Positions 1-8,390 are shown, numbered from the stretch's first letter. The stretch: DNA of 19,521 bases from an uncultured Collinsella sp. (GCA_902493855.1 CABUQV010000030.1:1-19521), one strand, 5' to 3'. Notes: generated from the letters alone by a model not told the origin. Translations and numbers: made by a program.

Positions 1-26
1 ATTTGAGGCAAGGTGACGTGAAACGA

Positions 27-55
27 AAGGGCGCTGACCTTCTGGTCGCGCCCTT
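27..55 (-). terminator. Hairpin near left edge, possible terminator
   Basis: Arms AAGGGCG (27-33) and CGCCCTT (49-55) pair perfectly, and inside them GACC (36-39) pairs with GGTC (44-47). Read on the minus strand the stem is followed by TCGTTTC, which is only moderately T-rich. It lies about 75 bp downstream of the minus-strand deglycase gene and could end that transcript, or belong to a gene beyond the window edge. Confidence 0.35.
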
Positions 56-103
56 GAAGTTGAACGTCAGATTGCCCAAATGCGGACCGCGCAGCGTCGA
101 TCC

Positions 104-131
104 GTTACGCGGTTTGGTAAAACCGCGTAAC
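104..131. repeat. Perfect 12-bp inverted repeat at the deglycase stop codon
   Basis: GTTACGCGGTTT (104-115) and AAACCGCGTAAC (120-131) are exact reverse complements around a GGTA loop. The last base of the right arm is part of the TAG stop codon of the minus-strand gene. There is no T-run on either side, so it is not a textbook intrinsic terminator. It may be a 3'-end stabilising or attenuating hairpin that works with the second hairpin at 27-55. Confidence 0.5.
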
Positions 132-1123
132 TAATACTCAAGCTTCCACATGTAGCGGCGCGTCATGTAGTCCTTGTGGGTGACGGCAGAGAGCGCGCGC
201 ATGTACACGTTGTTGAGGATCGGCGCAAAGATCAGGTGGTTGAAGTACTCACTTACGCTGTCCTTGATGTCGTTGAGGCCAAGCTCCTTGGCGTCGAGCT
301 GATAGACGCGCTCGCCACCGTACTGGTTGACGAAACGGATGCCGCGCTCGTCGTTGCAGCGGCTGCGGCCGACGCTGATGAGCTGGAACAGCGAGGTGCG
401 CTTGTCCAGGATCTCGAAAGGACCATGGAAGAAGTCGCAAGTGTTGATGGTGCAGGAGTCGATCTGCAGCATCTCCTGCACGTTGCAGATGCTAAAGACG
501 TAGGCGGCACCAAAGAGCGGACCCTGAGCCATGACGTTGATGCAGGGCTTGTCGGCGTTCTGTTCGGCCCACTTGGCAGCGAGCGGACGGGTGTACTCGA
601 AGGCCTTGCGATAGATGGGATCAATCAGGTCGAAGGCGGCCATGGCGGTCTCGTACTCAGCATAGCCCTCGGTCTGCTGCGTAAGCTCCATAGCAATCAT
701 GGTCACGACGGCGGAGTTGGTGCGGCCCATGCAGGACTCGTCGATGGCCAGGCTGTCGTACTGGATCTTGTAGTCGCAGACCTCGGTGAGGCCGGACTCG
801 TCAACATAGATGGCGATGGTGCTGGCGCCGTGGTCCTTGGCGACCTGGGCGGCGACGATGGTCTCCTTGGTGCCGCGCATGGACACGACGACGGCCAGGG
901 TATTCTCGTTGACGTAGGCCGGGGTGGCGTGCACGAACTCGTTGCTGGTGTAGCTGGAGCTCACGACCTGCGTGGCCTCGTGCTCCATAAAGTACTGGGC
1001 AGGATAGTTGCCGCCGTTGGATCCGCCGGCGCCGATCCACACGACGCGCTTGATGCCGCCCTTGTCTGCCTTGTCAACCAAAACCTGGGAAACGACGTCC
1101 TTAACCTGTTCCTGAGTAGTCAT
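131..1123 (-). CDS. SIS-domain sugar-phosphate deglycase (FrlB/FraB-like)
   Basis: A 330-residue cytoplasmic protein of the SIS (sugar isomerase) family, most like the amadori-compound deglycases FrlB (fructoselysine 6-phosphate) and FraB (fructose-asparagine side product). These split a phosphorylated glucose-amino acid adduct into glucose 6-phosphate and the free amino acid. Visible features are the N-terminal SIS motif WIGAGGSNGG (residues 29-38) and NVQEMLQ with E217, then FFHGPFEI with H233. The 16-residue spacing of E217 and H233 equals that of the catalytic E214/H230 pair known in FraB. The C-terminus RRYMWKLEY is also FrlB-like. Start: ATG at 1123 with AAAGG about 10 nt upstream. It diverges from a GntR regulator, as is common for such sugar operons, but no transporter or kinase is visible in the window. 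The exact substrate is not certain; a GlmS-related or other SIS deglycase is possible. Confidence 0.85.
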   Translation of the reverse strand: MTTQEQVKDVVSQVLVDKADKGGIKRVVWIGAGGSNGGNYPAQYFMEHEATQVVSSSYTSNEFVHATPAYVNENTLAVVVSMRGTKETIVAAQVAKDHGASTIAIYVDESGLTEVCDYKIQYDSLAIDESCMGRTNSAVVTMIAMELTQQTEGYAEYETAMAAFDLIDPIYRKAFEYTRPLAAKWAEQNADKPCINVMAQGPLFGAAYVFSICNVQEMLQIDSCTINTCDFFHGPFEILDKRTSLFQLISVGRSRCNDERGIRFVNQYGGERVYQLDAKELGLNDIKDSVSEYFNHLIFAPILNNVYMRALSAVTHKDYMTRRYMWKLEY

Positions 1124-1328
1124 CGTGCATCAGCCTTTCTTCTCGTTTGATGCTGTCGATGGCATACAAGTTACATACATGTTTTAACGATGTCGACTAG
1201 TTGTATGCTATATTTGTCTTAGAAATTTTGATGGTAAAGTTTTCGTCAAGCCATTACCAGCGGTTTTGTTGTCATGTTGGATACATGCTTGGTTTAGTAA
1301 GCATACAAGTTGGATACAGGTTGTTCGC
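1124..1328. promoter_or_regulatory. Divergent control region with repeated GCATACAA operator-like motifs
   Basis: This AT-richer gap separates the deglycase and the GntR gene. GCATACAA occurs at 1162-1169 and 1301-1308 on the plus strand and inverted (TTGTATGC) at 1201-1208. The first and third copies extend to GCATACAAGTT. GTTGGATACA also occurs twice (1276-1285, 1309-1318). Repeated, mixed-orientation motifs between a GntR gene and its divergent target are the expected arrangement for GntR/HutC-subfamily operators. The copy at 1301 overlaps the regulator's own ribosome-site region, which suggests autoregulation. Promoter hexamers could not be assigned with confidence. Confidence 0.6.
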
Positions 1329-2051
1329 ATGAGCACTTCGTCGAAAAAGAACTTGGCCCAATACGAGCGTCTGGCGAGTACGCTGCGTGACCGCATCGCC
1401 GCCGGCATCTACGCGCGCGGAGACAAGCTGCCGTCCGAGATGGAGCTCATGGGCGAATCGGGGCTTTCGCGCAGCACCGTGCGCCACGCCCTTAAGGTGC
1501 TCGTTGATGAGGGCCTGGTGCGCACCGAGCGCGGGCGTGGCGCCTTTGTGGCCGACACGCCGGCGCTCCACGAGAACAACCTGGTGTTTTCGAGCTACAC
1601 GACACAGGTTCAGGGTCAAGGCATGAAGCCCACCACGCGCACGGTGGACTCGGGTTTTGCCAAAGCGGCGGGCAGCGTAGCCAAGTTCTTTGACGCCGCC
1701 GTGGGCAGCAGGCTCGTCAAACTTGTCCGCCTGCGTTATCTGGACGATGCGCCGCTGTGCCTGGAGACCACCTATCTGCCGCCAAGCTTTGAGGCACTCA
1801 TCGATCGCGATATCAACGGTTCGCTCTATGCCACGCTACGACAGGAGTTCCATCGCGCGCCGGCACAGGGGCACAAGACCTTTGAGGTATGCTATGCCTC
1901 GCAAAACGAGGCGTTTTTGCTCAACGTTGAGCGTGGGCAGGCGCTGATCCTGATCACCGACTACGTCTACGACACCGACGGCCGCCCGCTCCATGTCTCC
2001 AAGCGCATCCAACGCACCGACCGCGCCAAATACACCGAGCCCATCGGCTAA
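1329..2051 (+). CDS. GntR-family transcriptional regulator (HutC/UTRA subfamily)
   Basis: A 240-residue repressor-type regulator. The winged helix-turn-helix covers about residues 10-75, with the GntR signature KLPSEMELMGESGLSRSTVRHAL and the wing GRGAFVAD. A UTRA effector-binding domain follows (about 90-235), ending in a typical LHVSKRIQRTDRAKY tail. Usual family length is 235-250. I chose ATG at 1329 over an upstream in-frame TTG at 1266, because the extra 21 residues are not GntR-like and would cover the operator repeats. ACAGG precedes the ATG by 8 nt. It probably senses the phosphorylated sugar adduct handled by the divergent deglycase, in the manner of FrlR; that is inferred from position only. 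Confidence 0.88.
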   Translation: MSTSSKKNLAQYERLASTLRDRIAAGIYARGDKLPSEMELMGESGLSRSTVRHALKVLVDEGLVRTERGRGAFVADTPALHENNLVFSSYTTQVQGQGMKPTTRTVDSGFAKAAGSVAKFFDAAVGSRLVKLVRLRYLDDAPLCLETTYLPPSFEALIDRDINGSLYATLRQEFHRAPAQGHKTFEVCYASQNEAFLLNVERGQALILITDYVYDTDGRPLHVSKRIQRTDRAKYTEPIG

Positions 2052-2072
2052 CCTGCCAAAATTAACCTGTCC

Positions 2073-2663
2073 CTAAATGGTAGGTTTGGGGAGGTCGGGG
2101 AACCAGATTGGTTTGGGTTGGTTGGGCGTGCGCTCGGCTAGGACCAACTCCATCCAACACATGTCGTACCAGCGACCGAACTTTTGGGCACAGCGATCGA
2201 AGGCGCCCACCAAGCGATATCCCATATGGGCATGGAAATCCTGGCTGTTATGCGTCAGGTACTCATCGTCCTTATCGTGCGGCACGGCAATGAGCGCGCA
2301 CATATTGGTGATGCCCATCGCGATCAGACATTGCTTGAGCGCATCGTGCAACTTGCGGCCCAGCCCGCCATGGCGCACGTCGCGCGCCAGGTAGATCGAT
2401 GTCTCGACCGACCAGTCGTATGCCTCGCGGCTGTTGAGCGGACTCACATAGGCATAGCCTACCGGACGCCCGTCCAGCTCCATCACCAGATACGGATAGC
2501 GCCTGAGCGTGCGCTCGATGCGCCCAGCGAACTCATCAACGCTCGGCACCTCGTATTCGCAGGTAATCGCCGTCTGGCACACATACGGCTCATAGATGGC
2601 AAGCAACGCCGGCGCATCATCGGGCGTCGCCAGGCGAATCGTCGGCTCGGACATCTCGGTCAT
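2073..2663 (-). CDS. GNAT-family N-acetyltransferase (phosphinothricin acetyltransferase-like)
   Basis: A 196-residue GNAT enzyme that would transfer acetyl from acetyl-CoA to an amine. The acetyl-CoA pyrophosphate-binding motif is RHGGLGRKLHDAL (residues 97-109). The C-terminal part FHAHMGYRLVGAFDRCAQKFGRWYDMCWMEL follows the pattern of the Pat/Bar/YncA subfamily, which acetylates phosphinothricin, methionine sulfoximine or similar amino acids. The true substrate cannot be read from sequence. Start: ATG at 2663 with GAAGGG 4 nt upstream. A longer in-frame start at 2732 would run through a terminator hairpin and is unlikely. The gene converges with the GntR gene, leaving 21 bp between stop codons. 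It sits just beyond the terminator of the threonine aldolase gene and may rely on its own promoter or on read-through. Confidence 0.85.
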   Translation of the reverse strand: MTEMSEPTIRLATPDDAPALLAIYEPYVCQTAITCEYEVPSVDEFAGRIERTLRRYPYLVMELDGRPVGYAYVSPLNSREAYDWSVETSIYLARDVRHGGLGRKLHDALKQCLIAMGITNMCALIAVPHDKDDEYLTHNSQDFHAHMGYRLVGAFDRCAQKFGRWYDMCWMELVLAERTPNQPKPIWFPDLPKPTI

Positions 2664-2678
2664 ACAACCCTTCTCCCC

Positions 2679-2721
2679 CAAAAAGCAAAGACCGCCCTGC
2701 GCCAAACCCAGCGCAGGGCGG
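2679..2721 (-). terminator. Rho-independent terminator after the threonine aldolase gene
   Basis: An 11-bp perfect stem, CCGCCCTGCGC (2692-2702) with GCGCAGGGCGG (2711-2721), has an 8-nt loop. On the minus strand it is followed by a T-rich run (CTTTGCTTTTTG, 2679-2690). It lies 20 bp past the stop codon of the threonine aldolase gene and just before the acetyltransferase ribosome site. Confidence 0.85.
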
Positions 2722-2741
2722 CCCCTCGTCATTACATCAGG

Positions 2742-3767
2742 CTACAGGACAGCCGCCAGCGCGTCGATGTCCTCCTGCGTCGTGGCCCAGCTGGTGCAAA
2801 AACGCACCACGGTGTGGGCCTCGTCGTACTTTTCCCAGTACTCGATCGCCGCATGCTCGCGAATGCGGGCCAGATCCTCGTTGGGCAGAATCACAAACTG
2901 CTGGTTTGTGGGCGTCTCCAAAAAGAACTGGTAGCCGCGCTCGTGCAGCACGCGGCGCAACGCCCGAGCCGTCTCAATCGCCTGGCGACCAATCTCAAAA
3001 TACAGGCCGTCGGTAAAGAGCGCCTCAAACTGCACACCCGTCAGGCGGCCCTTGGCAAGCAGCGCGCCGTGCTGCTTAATGCGCGGAATGGGGTGCGCCG
3101 GGGCGTGGATGCCGCAAAACACCACGGCCTCGCCGCAAAGCGTGCCGCACTTGGTGCCGCCGATGTAGAACACGTCACACAGCTGCGCCAGCTCGGGCAG
3201 GGTAATGTCGCACTCATCGGCCGCCAGCGCATAGGCAAGGCGGGCGCCATCCACAAACAGCGGAATCTCGCGCTTCTGGCACACTGCGTGAATCGCCGCG
3301 AGCTCGGCCTTGGAGTACAGCGTGCCGTACTCGGTCGATAGGCTCACGTACACGGCACCCGGGAACACCGTGTGCTCGTAGCTCTCGTTTTCGTAGAACA
3401 CCTGGATATAGTTCTCGAGGTCCTCGGCGTGCATCTTGCCCTCGTAGCCGGGGATGGTGAGCACCTTGTGGCCGCCAAACTCGATGGCGCCCGCCTCGTG
3501 GCAGGCGACGTGGCCAGTCTCAGCAGCAACGACGCCCTCGTACGGCGCGAGCAGCATGTCAATCACCGTCGCGTTGGCCTGCGTGCCGCCCACCAGAAAA
3601 AACACGTCGGCATCGGGGGCCTGACAGGCCTCGCGGATAAGCTGCTTGGCACGCTCGGTGTGCGCATCGGTACCATAGCCGGGCTGCGGCTCCATGTTGG
3701 TGTCGACGAGCGCCTGCAGCACCGCCGGATGTGCGCCGTGGGAATAGTCGTTGTTGAACGCGAGCAT
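2742..3767 (-). CDS. Low-specificity threonine aldolase (PLP-dependent beta-eliminating lyase family)
   Basis: A 341-residue PLP enzyme of fold type I, predicted to cleave threonine or allo-threonine to glycine and acetaldehyde. The PLP-binding lysine is K206 in YIGGTKCGT. The cofactor-ring aspartate is D173 in FVDGARLA, and GGTQANATVID (60-70) is the phosphate-binding region. The N-terminus FNNDYSHGAHPAVLQAL replaces the more usual LRSDT start, a variant seen in the broader family annotated as threonine aldolase or beta-eliminating lyase. Length is normal (about 335-345). Start: ATG at 3767 preceded by AGAGAGGA. It is the last gene of a probable mfd-PAP2-aldolase transcript (45 bp gap) and is followed by a strong terminator. 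Confidence 0.88.
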   Translation of the reverse strand: MLAFNNDYSHGAHPAVLQALVDTNMEPQPGYGTDAHTERAKQLIREACQAPDADVFFLVGGTQANATVIDMLLAPYEGVVAAETGHVACHEAGAIEFGGHKVLTIPGYEGKMHAEDLENYIQVFYENESYEHTVFPGAVYVSLSTEYGTLYSKAELAAIHAVCQKREIPLFVDGARLAYALAADECDITLPELAQLCDVFYIGGTKCGTLCGEAVVFCGIHAPAHPIPRIKQHGALLAKGRLTGVQFEALFTDGLYFEIGRQAIETARALRRVLHERGYQFFLETPTNQQFVILPNEDLARIREHAAIEYWEKYDEAHTVVRFCTSWATTQEDIDALAAVL

Positions 3768-3812
3768 GGCAATCCTCTCTTACCGGGTATCGGCCAGATG
3801 ATTCAGGTGGGG

Positions 3813-4676
3813 CTATTGTACGCCGTGCGGATAGGCAACGCGCGCGGCAAGGCACTCAAGTACCAACACCAGGGCAAAGCCGCAGCTCACGTCACTCAAA
3901 AAGTGTGCACCGATCACGATGCGACCAAACGCGACGAGCGCCGCGACGGCCGCCGCCACCCAAAAGACCACGCGGCGACGCGAAGGTTTTTCCGTAAAGG
4001 CTGCCGCGGGAAGCCCGGCGAGCATCAGGCCAATCGCCGCATGCGCGGTGTGTCCACTCGCGAACGACTTAAAGCCGTCCTTGATTACGCCGGCCGCAAT
4101 ATAGCTCCACTTGTCGGGGTTGCCGATTGCCCACCACGGCTGAAAATTGAGCCCCGGCGTGACCTCAATCACGCGCATGCGCGGGCGCGACCACAGCGGC
4201 TTAACAATGACGTTGAGGATAATGGCCTGAACGACCCACACGGCCAGCACCATCAATGCCCAGCGCGTGAAATCGTCGGGGTCGGTGTCGCGCGTAAGGC
4301 GATAGGCAATAATGTTGGCAGCGATGACCAGCACAAACGTCAGCACCAACTGAACTGCGATGAGCTTGCCGCCGACGCGCAGCGATCCGATAATCTCGTA
4401 GCCGACCAGGCCCACGTTAATCAAAACGCCCAGCGCGGCGAGCCACCTGCTTGCCTTGGAATCGGGGCGTGCCGAGCGCACGAGCATAACGCCCGCGACG
4501 CTTGCCGTCAGCTCGAACGGCAGCTCGCCGGCCGCCTCGACAAAGCGACCGAACAGGCTGGACGAGTTGAACAGCGCACTCGAGATCTGGTAATCGAAAA
4601 ACGACCCAACGAACAGACAAAAGGCCAGGATAACCGCGACAATGGCGACATCTTTCTTATAGATGTATCCAAACAT
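3813..4676 (-). CDS. PAP2-superfamily membrane phosphatase
   Basis: A 287-residue integral membrane protein with about six hydrophobic segments (for example residues 10-27, 78-98, 105-125, 139-158, 235-252, 262-278). The three PAP2 phosphatase motifs are present: K159-PLWS-R164-P165, SGH at 207-209, and R252-x5-H258-x3-D262. These form the active site facing the outside of the membrane and remove phosphate from lipid phosphates such as phosphatidate, undecaprenyl pyrophosphate or phosphatidylglycerophosphate; which one is not clear. Start: ATG at 4676 with AAGGAAA 5 nt upstream. An upstream in-frame ATG at 4733 would abut the mfd stop and lacks a ribosome site. It follows mfd with a 57 bp gap and probably shares its transcript. 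Confidence 0.88.
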   Translation of the reverse strand: MFGYIYKKDVAIVAVILAFCLFVGSFFDYQISSALFNSSSLFGRFVEAAGELPFELTASVAGVMLVRSARPDSKASRWLAALGVLINVGLVGYEIIGSLRVGGKLIAVQLVLTFVLVIAANIIAYRLTRDTDPDDFTRWALMVLAVWVVQAIILNVIVKPLWSRPRMRVIEVTPGLNFQPWWAIGNPDKWSYIAAGVIKDGFKSFASGHTAHAAIGLMLAGLPAAAFTEKPSRRRVVFWVAAAVAALVAFGRIVIGAHFLSDVSCGFALVLVLECLAARVAYPHGVQ

Positions 4677-4733
4677 ACTTTCCTTTCGATGGAACCGGAT
4701 TGCCCAAACGGTGCGTTTGCAGCGTCGACCCAA

Positions 4734-7700
4734 TTAGTCGTCGTCGCTAGCGCCCAGCTGCTGCAGCAGCATGAGGGCGGCTGCCACGGGGCCGGTGCCG
4801 TCGTTGGCGTCGAGGCCGCGGCCCAAGCCGCTGCCCGCACCGGCGCCCGCCTTGTAGGGCACCGATAGCTTGCGGCTCTTGGGGAAGTTCACCGCGCCAT
4901 AGCGGGTCTTAAGCTCAAAGGCTACCTTCTTGGGCACGTCAACGCCCAGGAAGGTAATGCGCCCACCGCTGAGCGTAACGCTCTCGAGCCCCAAGCGCTC
5001 GCCGCGGATACGGATACGCGCACGGTTGAACAGGTTGAGTCCCGCCAACGGCAGCTCGCCATGCGCGGCCTCGGTCTCTTCCTGCACCTCGTCGATACTC
5101 TCCAGGTCCTCGGCGGCCGCGAGCTTGCGGTACACGAGCACGCGCTGGTCCACCGCCGGTAGGTACTCCTCGGACAAGAAGTAATCGGCCGGCAGGTTGA
5201 TGCCCACGCTCGCCGCCTCCACGCCGGCATCGTCATCGCCGCGCGCCTCGGCCACGGCCTGGCCCAGCATCTGCGTAAACAGGTCAAAGCCCACACTCGA
5301 CAGGTTGCCATGCTGCTCGGCGCCCATGAGCGAGCCGGCACCACGAATCTCCAGGTCGCGCATGGCGATGCGCATGCCGCTGCCCAGGTCCTGGAACTCG
5401 GACAGTGCGGTCAGGCGCGCCGTGGCCTCCTCGGTGAGCGGCAGCTCGCCCGGGAACATAAAGTACGCATATGCCTGCGTGGCCGAGCGTCCCACGCGGC
5501 CCTTGAGCTGGTAGAGCTGTGCCAGACCCAGGCGCTGCGAGTCCTCGATGATGAGCGTGTTGGCGGTCGCGTTGTCGATACCGCTCTCCACGATGGTCGT
5601 GGCGATGAGCACGTCGATCTTTTTGGTCGCGAACTCGATCATCACGTCCTCGACCTCGCGCGGGCTCATCTTGCCGTGTGCCACACCCACGCGTGCCTCG
5701 GGCGCGGCCTCGTGTACGCGCGCCACGGCATCGTCGATGGTCTTGACGCGGTTGGACACGTAGTACACCTGACCGCCGCGGCCCACCTCCAGACGAATCG
5801 CCGCGCTCACCACATCGGGGTCGTACTCCCCCACGTGCACGATCACGGGGCGGCGCCCGGTCGGCGGCGTGGTGATCAGGCTCATGTCGCGCACGCCGCT
5901 CGTGGCCATCTGCATGGTTCGCGGGATAGGCGTGGCCGAAAGCGTGAGCACATCGATCTGCTCGCGCAGGTTCTTGAGCTGCTCCTTGTGCTGTACGCCA
6001 AAGCGCTGCTCTTCGTCGATGATCACCAGGCCCAGGTTCTTGGGGTTCACATCGGCAGAAAGCAGGCGATGCGTGCCGATGAGCACATCAATCGTGCCCT
6101 CGGCAAACGCCTTAAGCGCGCGCTTTTGCTGCGCCGGCGTGCGGAAGCGGCTGAGCACCTCGACCTCGAGGCCAAACGGGGCAAAGCGCTCAAAGAATGT
6201 CTCGTAGTGCTGCTGGGCCAGAATGGTCGTGGGGCAGAGCACCATGACCTGGCGGCCGGAGTCCACGCACTTAAACGCTGCGCGCAGGGCGACCTCGGTC
6301 TTGCCAAAGCCCACGTCGCCGCACAGCAGGCGGTCCATGGGCTTGGGCGCCTCCATGTCGGCCTTGATGTCGGCGATAGCCTCCAGCTGGTCGCGCGTCT
6401 CGTCGTAAGGGAAGCTCTCCTCCATCTCGATCTGCTCGGGCGTATCGGGCGGACAGGCGATACCGGCAATCGACGAGCGGCGCGTATACAGATCGACCAG
6501 GTCAAACGCCAGCTTTTTGGCGTTCTTGCGCGCCTTGTTGGTAGCCCGCGTCCAGTCGGCGGTGTTGAGCCTGGTCAAGCGCGGCTTGTCACCGTCGGGG
6601 CCAACGTAGCGCGTGATGCGGTCAACCTGCTCCAGCGGCACGTAGAGCTTGTCGCCATCGGCATATTCCAGCAAAAAGTAGTCGCGCTCCTTGCCGCCCA
6701 CTTCCTGGCGCGCGATCTCGCTAAAGAGCGCGATGCCGTGGGTGGCATGAACGACGTAGTCACCCGGTTTAAACGGGAAGGTGATCTGCGTAATGTCAAC
6801 CTTGCGGCGACTGCGCGCGCGGTTGGCATCCATGCGGGCGTTGAGGTCGGCGATCGAGAACACGGCCAAATTGGCGTCGGGCACCACCACGCCCTGCGGC
6901 AGGGCGGCATCGACAAAAGTCACGCGCCCGCGCGAGATGGTGGGCACGGCGGCGCCGGCGGCAGCCTGCGCGGCGCCCGCCTCGAGCGAGCGGGCGTTGA
7001 GCGCGTCGGCCTTGCGCTCGCGAATGGAAGCATGGGCCTCCTGGCGTGCGGCACGGTCGGCGGAATCCGCCGCCGCCACGCGCACGCGGTCGCCGATAGC
7101 GCCGGCATTTTCGGGCGCCGCGGTCAGCGATTCCTCAAAGGTAATGCCCTCGTCGCCAAAGGTGAGCTCCATCGACTCGCGCGCGCCGCGGTCGGGAATG
7201 GCAAACACGCAGGCATAGCGCTTGCCCACGACCTCCTGGATGCGCGTCATAAAACGGTTGTCCGAGCCTGCGATGGCAGGCTGCTCAATCTTGAGCTCTG
7301 CCGTAACCGCACCGCCGGCACGGATGAGGCTCACATAGTTCAGGCGTTGCTGGGAACCAAAGTCGAGTTGCTGGGCACGCACGTACAAGCCATCTAGGCG
7401 ATCGACCCCCGCCTCGCCGGCACGTGCCTCGATATCCTCGTAGGCGCGCAGGCAATCGTCGAACAGCGAGCGCGGCTCGGACAGCACCACGAGCGCCTTG
7501 CCGCTCACATGCGACAGCGGGCTCACGGTCTGGCCGTACATCACCGGCAAAAAGCGGTCGAGCTCGGGCGTGACGATGCGCGCATCCACCATCTCGAGCA
7601 GTGCCGCCAGCTTGCTGTCGTCCTGGCTGGCGCGGTAGAGCGCCACGTGCATGTTGTGGACGGCGTCGTCGGTGAGTGCGAGCTCGCGACAGGGGAAGAT

Positions 7701-8366
7701 CTCGATGCTGTCCTCGTTGCCGATGGTCTGGCCCGTTGAACTCACCATGCGGCGGATGCGGTCAATCTCGTCGCCAAAGAACTCAATGCGCACGGGCGCC
7801 TTTTCCTGCGCGGGAAACACCTCGACGGTGTCGCCGTGCACACGGAACAGGCCGGGCGCGTCGGCGGCGCCGGCATTGGTGTAGCCCATGCCCACCAAGC
7901 GCTGCGGTACCTCGTCAAAGGGAATCTCCTCGCCCACCGCAAAAGTAGTGGACTCCCAGTAGTGGCTCTCGACCGGCGGCACGCAGCGCAGCAGTGCGCG
8001 GGCCGAGGCGACCATGATGCAGTTGTCCCCGCGCACGATGCGTCCCAGCGCCTCGCAGCGCTGCGCCACCACGGCATCGTCGGGCGCTTGCTCGCGCCAA
8101 GGGTAGTCCTTGCGCTCGGGAAAGCGGCACACGTGCGCCAGGCCCACATAGGCGGCAAGGCTGCGTGCGGCGCGATCGGCCGCATCCTCGCCACTCACGA
8201 CGTAGACCGTGGGGCGCGGACGACGTGCAAACTGGGCGGCGGCCATAAGCGTTCGGCCCGATTGAGACACGGCCAGCGTCACGTCCTCGCCAGAATCGAG
8301 CCCGGCCTCGACGGTCTGCAGCGCCTCGGCAGTGTAAAGCTGCGCGGCTATACGGTGAATGAGCAT
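4734..8366 (-). CDS. mfd: Transcription-repair coupling factor Mfd
   Basis: A 1210-residue ATP-driven translocase that removes RNA polymerase stalled at DNA lesions and recruits UvrA. It shows the full family order: a UvrB-like N-terminal module (with ERKDYPWREQAPDDA at 84-98), the RNA-polymerase-interacting domain KPGDYVVHATHGIALF (about 532-548), and RecG-like helicase motifs. The motifs are Walker A GDVGFGKTEV (683-692), DEEQ (784-787), LSATPIPRTMQMA, and motif VI QLYQLKGRVGRS (near 956). A C-terminal UvrA-inhibitory domain follows. An alanine-rich insert lies near residues 420-465, before the RNA-polymerase domain. Start: ATG at 8366 with GGAGG 6 nt upstream; a longer in-frame start at 8393 lies in the terminator hairpin. 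First gene of a probable operon with the PAP2 phosphatase and threonine aldolase. Confidence 0.97.
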   Translation of the reverse strand: MLIHRIAAQLYTAEALQTVEAGLDSGEDVTLAVSQSGRTLMAAAQFARRPRPTVYVVSGEDAADRAARSLAAYVGLAHVCRFPERKDYPWREQAPDDAVVAQRCEALGRIVRGDNCIMVASARALLRCVPPVESHYWESTTFAVGEEIPFDEVPQRLVGMGYTNAGAADAPGLFRVHGDTVEVFPAQEKAPVRIEFFGDEIDRIRRMVSSTGQTIGNEDSIEIFPCRELALTDDAVHNMHVALYRASQDDSKLAALLEMVDARIVTPELDRFLPVMYGQTVSPLSHVSGKALVVLSEPRSLFDDCLRAYEDIEARAGEAGVDRLDGLYVRAQQLDFGSQQRLNYVSLIRAGGAVTAELKIEQPAIAGSDNRFMTRIQEVVGKRYACVFAIPDRGARESMELTFGDEGITFEESLTAAPENAGAIGDRVRVAAADSADRAARQEAHASIRERKADALNARSLEAGAAQAAAGAAVPTISRGRVTFVDAALPQGVVVPDANLAVFSIADLNARMDANRARSRRKVDITQITFPFKPGDYVVHATHGIALFSEIARQEVGGKERDYFLLEYADGDKLYVPLEQVDRITRYVGPDGDKPRLTRLNTADWTRATNKARKNAKKLAFDLVDLYTRRSSIAGIACPPDTPEQIEMEESFPYDETRDQLEAIADIKADMEAPKPMDRLLCGDVGFGKTEVALRAAFKCVDSGRQVMVLCPTTILAQQHYETFFERFAPFGLEVEVLSRFRTPAQQKRALKAFAEGTIDVLIGTHRLLSADVNPKNLGLVIIDEEQRFGVQHKEQLKNLREQIDVLTLSATPIPRTMQMATSGVRDMSLITTPPTGRRPVIVHVGEYDPDVVSAAIRLEVGRGGQVYYVSNRVKTIDDAVARVHEAAPEARVGVAHGKMSPREVEDVMIEFATKKIDVLIATTIVESGIDNATANTLIIEDSQRLGLAQLYQLKGRVGRSATQAYAYFMFPGELPLTEEATARLTALSEFQDLGSGMRIAMRDLEIRGAGSLMGAEQHGNLSSVGFDLFTQMLGQAVAEARGDDDAGVEAASVGINLPADYFLSEEYLPAVDQRVLVYRKLAAAEDLESIDEVQEETEAAHGELPLAGLNLFNRARIRIRGERLGLESVTLSGGRITFLGVDVPKKVAFELKTRYGAVNFPKSRKLSVPYKAGAGAGSGLGRGLDANDGTGPVAAALMLLQQLGASDDD

Positions 8367-8390
8367 GCTGTTCCTCCGGCATTGCAACGA

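Noticed and set aside
3..134. Open frame on the plus strand running in from the left edge to TAA at 132-134
   Set aside because: Too short to identify, the opposite strand is equally open, and it covers two hairpins; an edge fragment cannot be judged.
176..1150. Long open frame on the plus strand opposite the deglycase
   Set aside because: It is antisense to a clear SIS-domain gene, is Val/Gly/Asp-rich low-complexity in translation and has no family resemblance; such frames are common opposite GC-rich genes.
1266..1328. Upstream TTG start for the GntR gene
   Set aside because: The added residues are not part of the family and would cover the operator-like repeats; ATG 1329 gives the usual length.
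3372..4868. 498-codon plus-strand frame across the aldolase, PAP2 and mfd genes
   Set aside because: It spans three well-supported minus-strand genes and their gaps, and has no recognisable domain.
5310..7397. 695-codon open frame on the plus strand opposite mfd
   Set aside because: Mfd is certain on the other strand; the translation is His/Arg/Ala-rich with no motifs, a typical antisense shadow.
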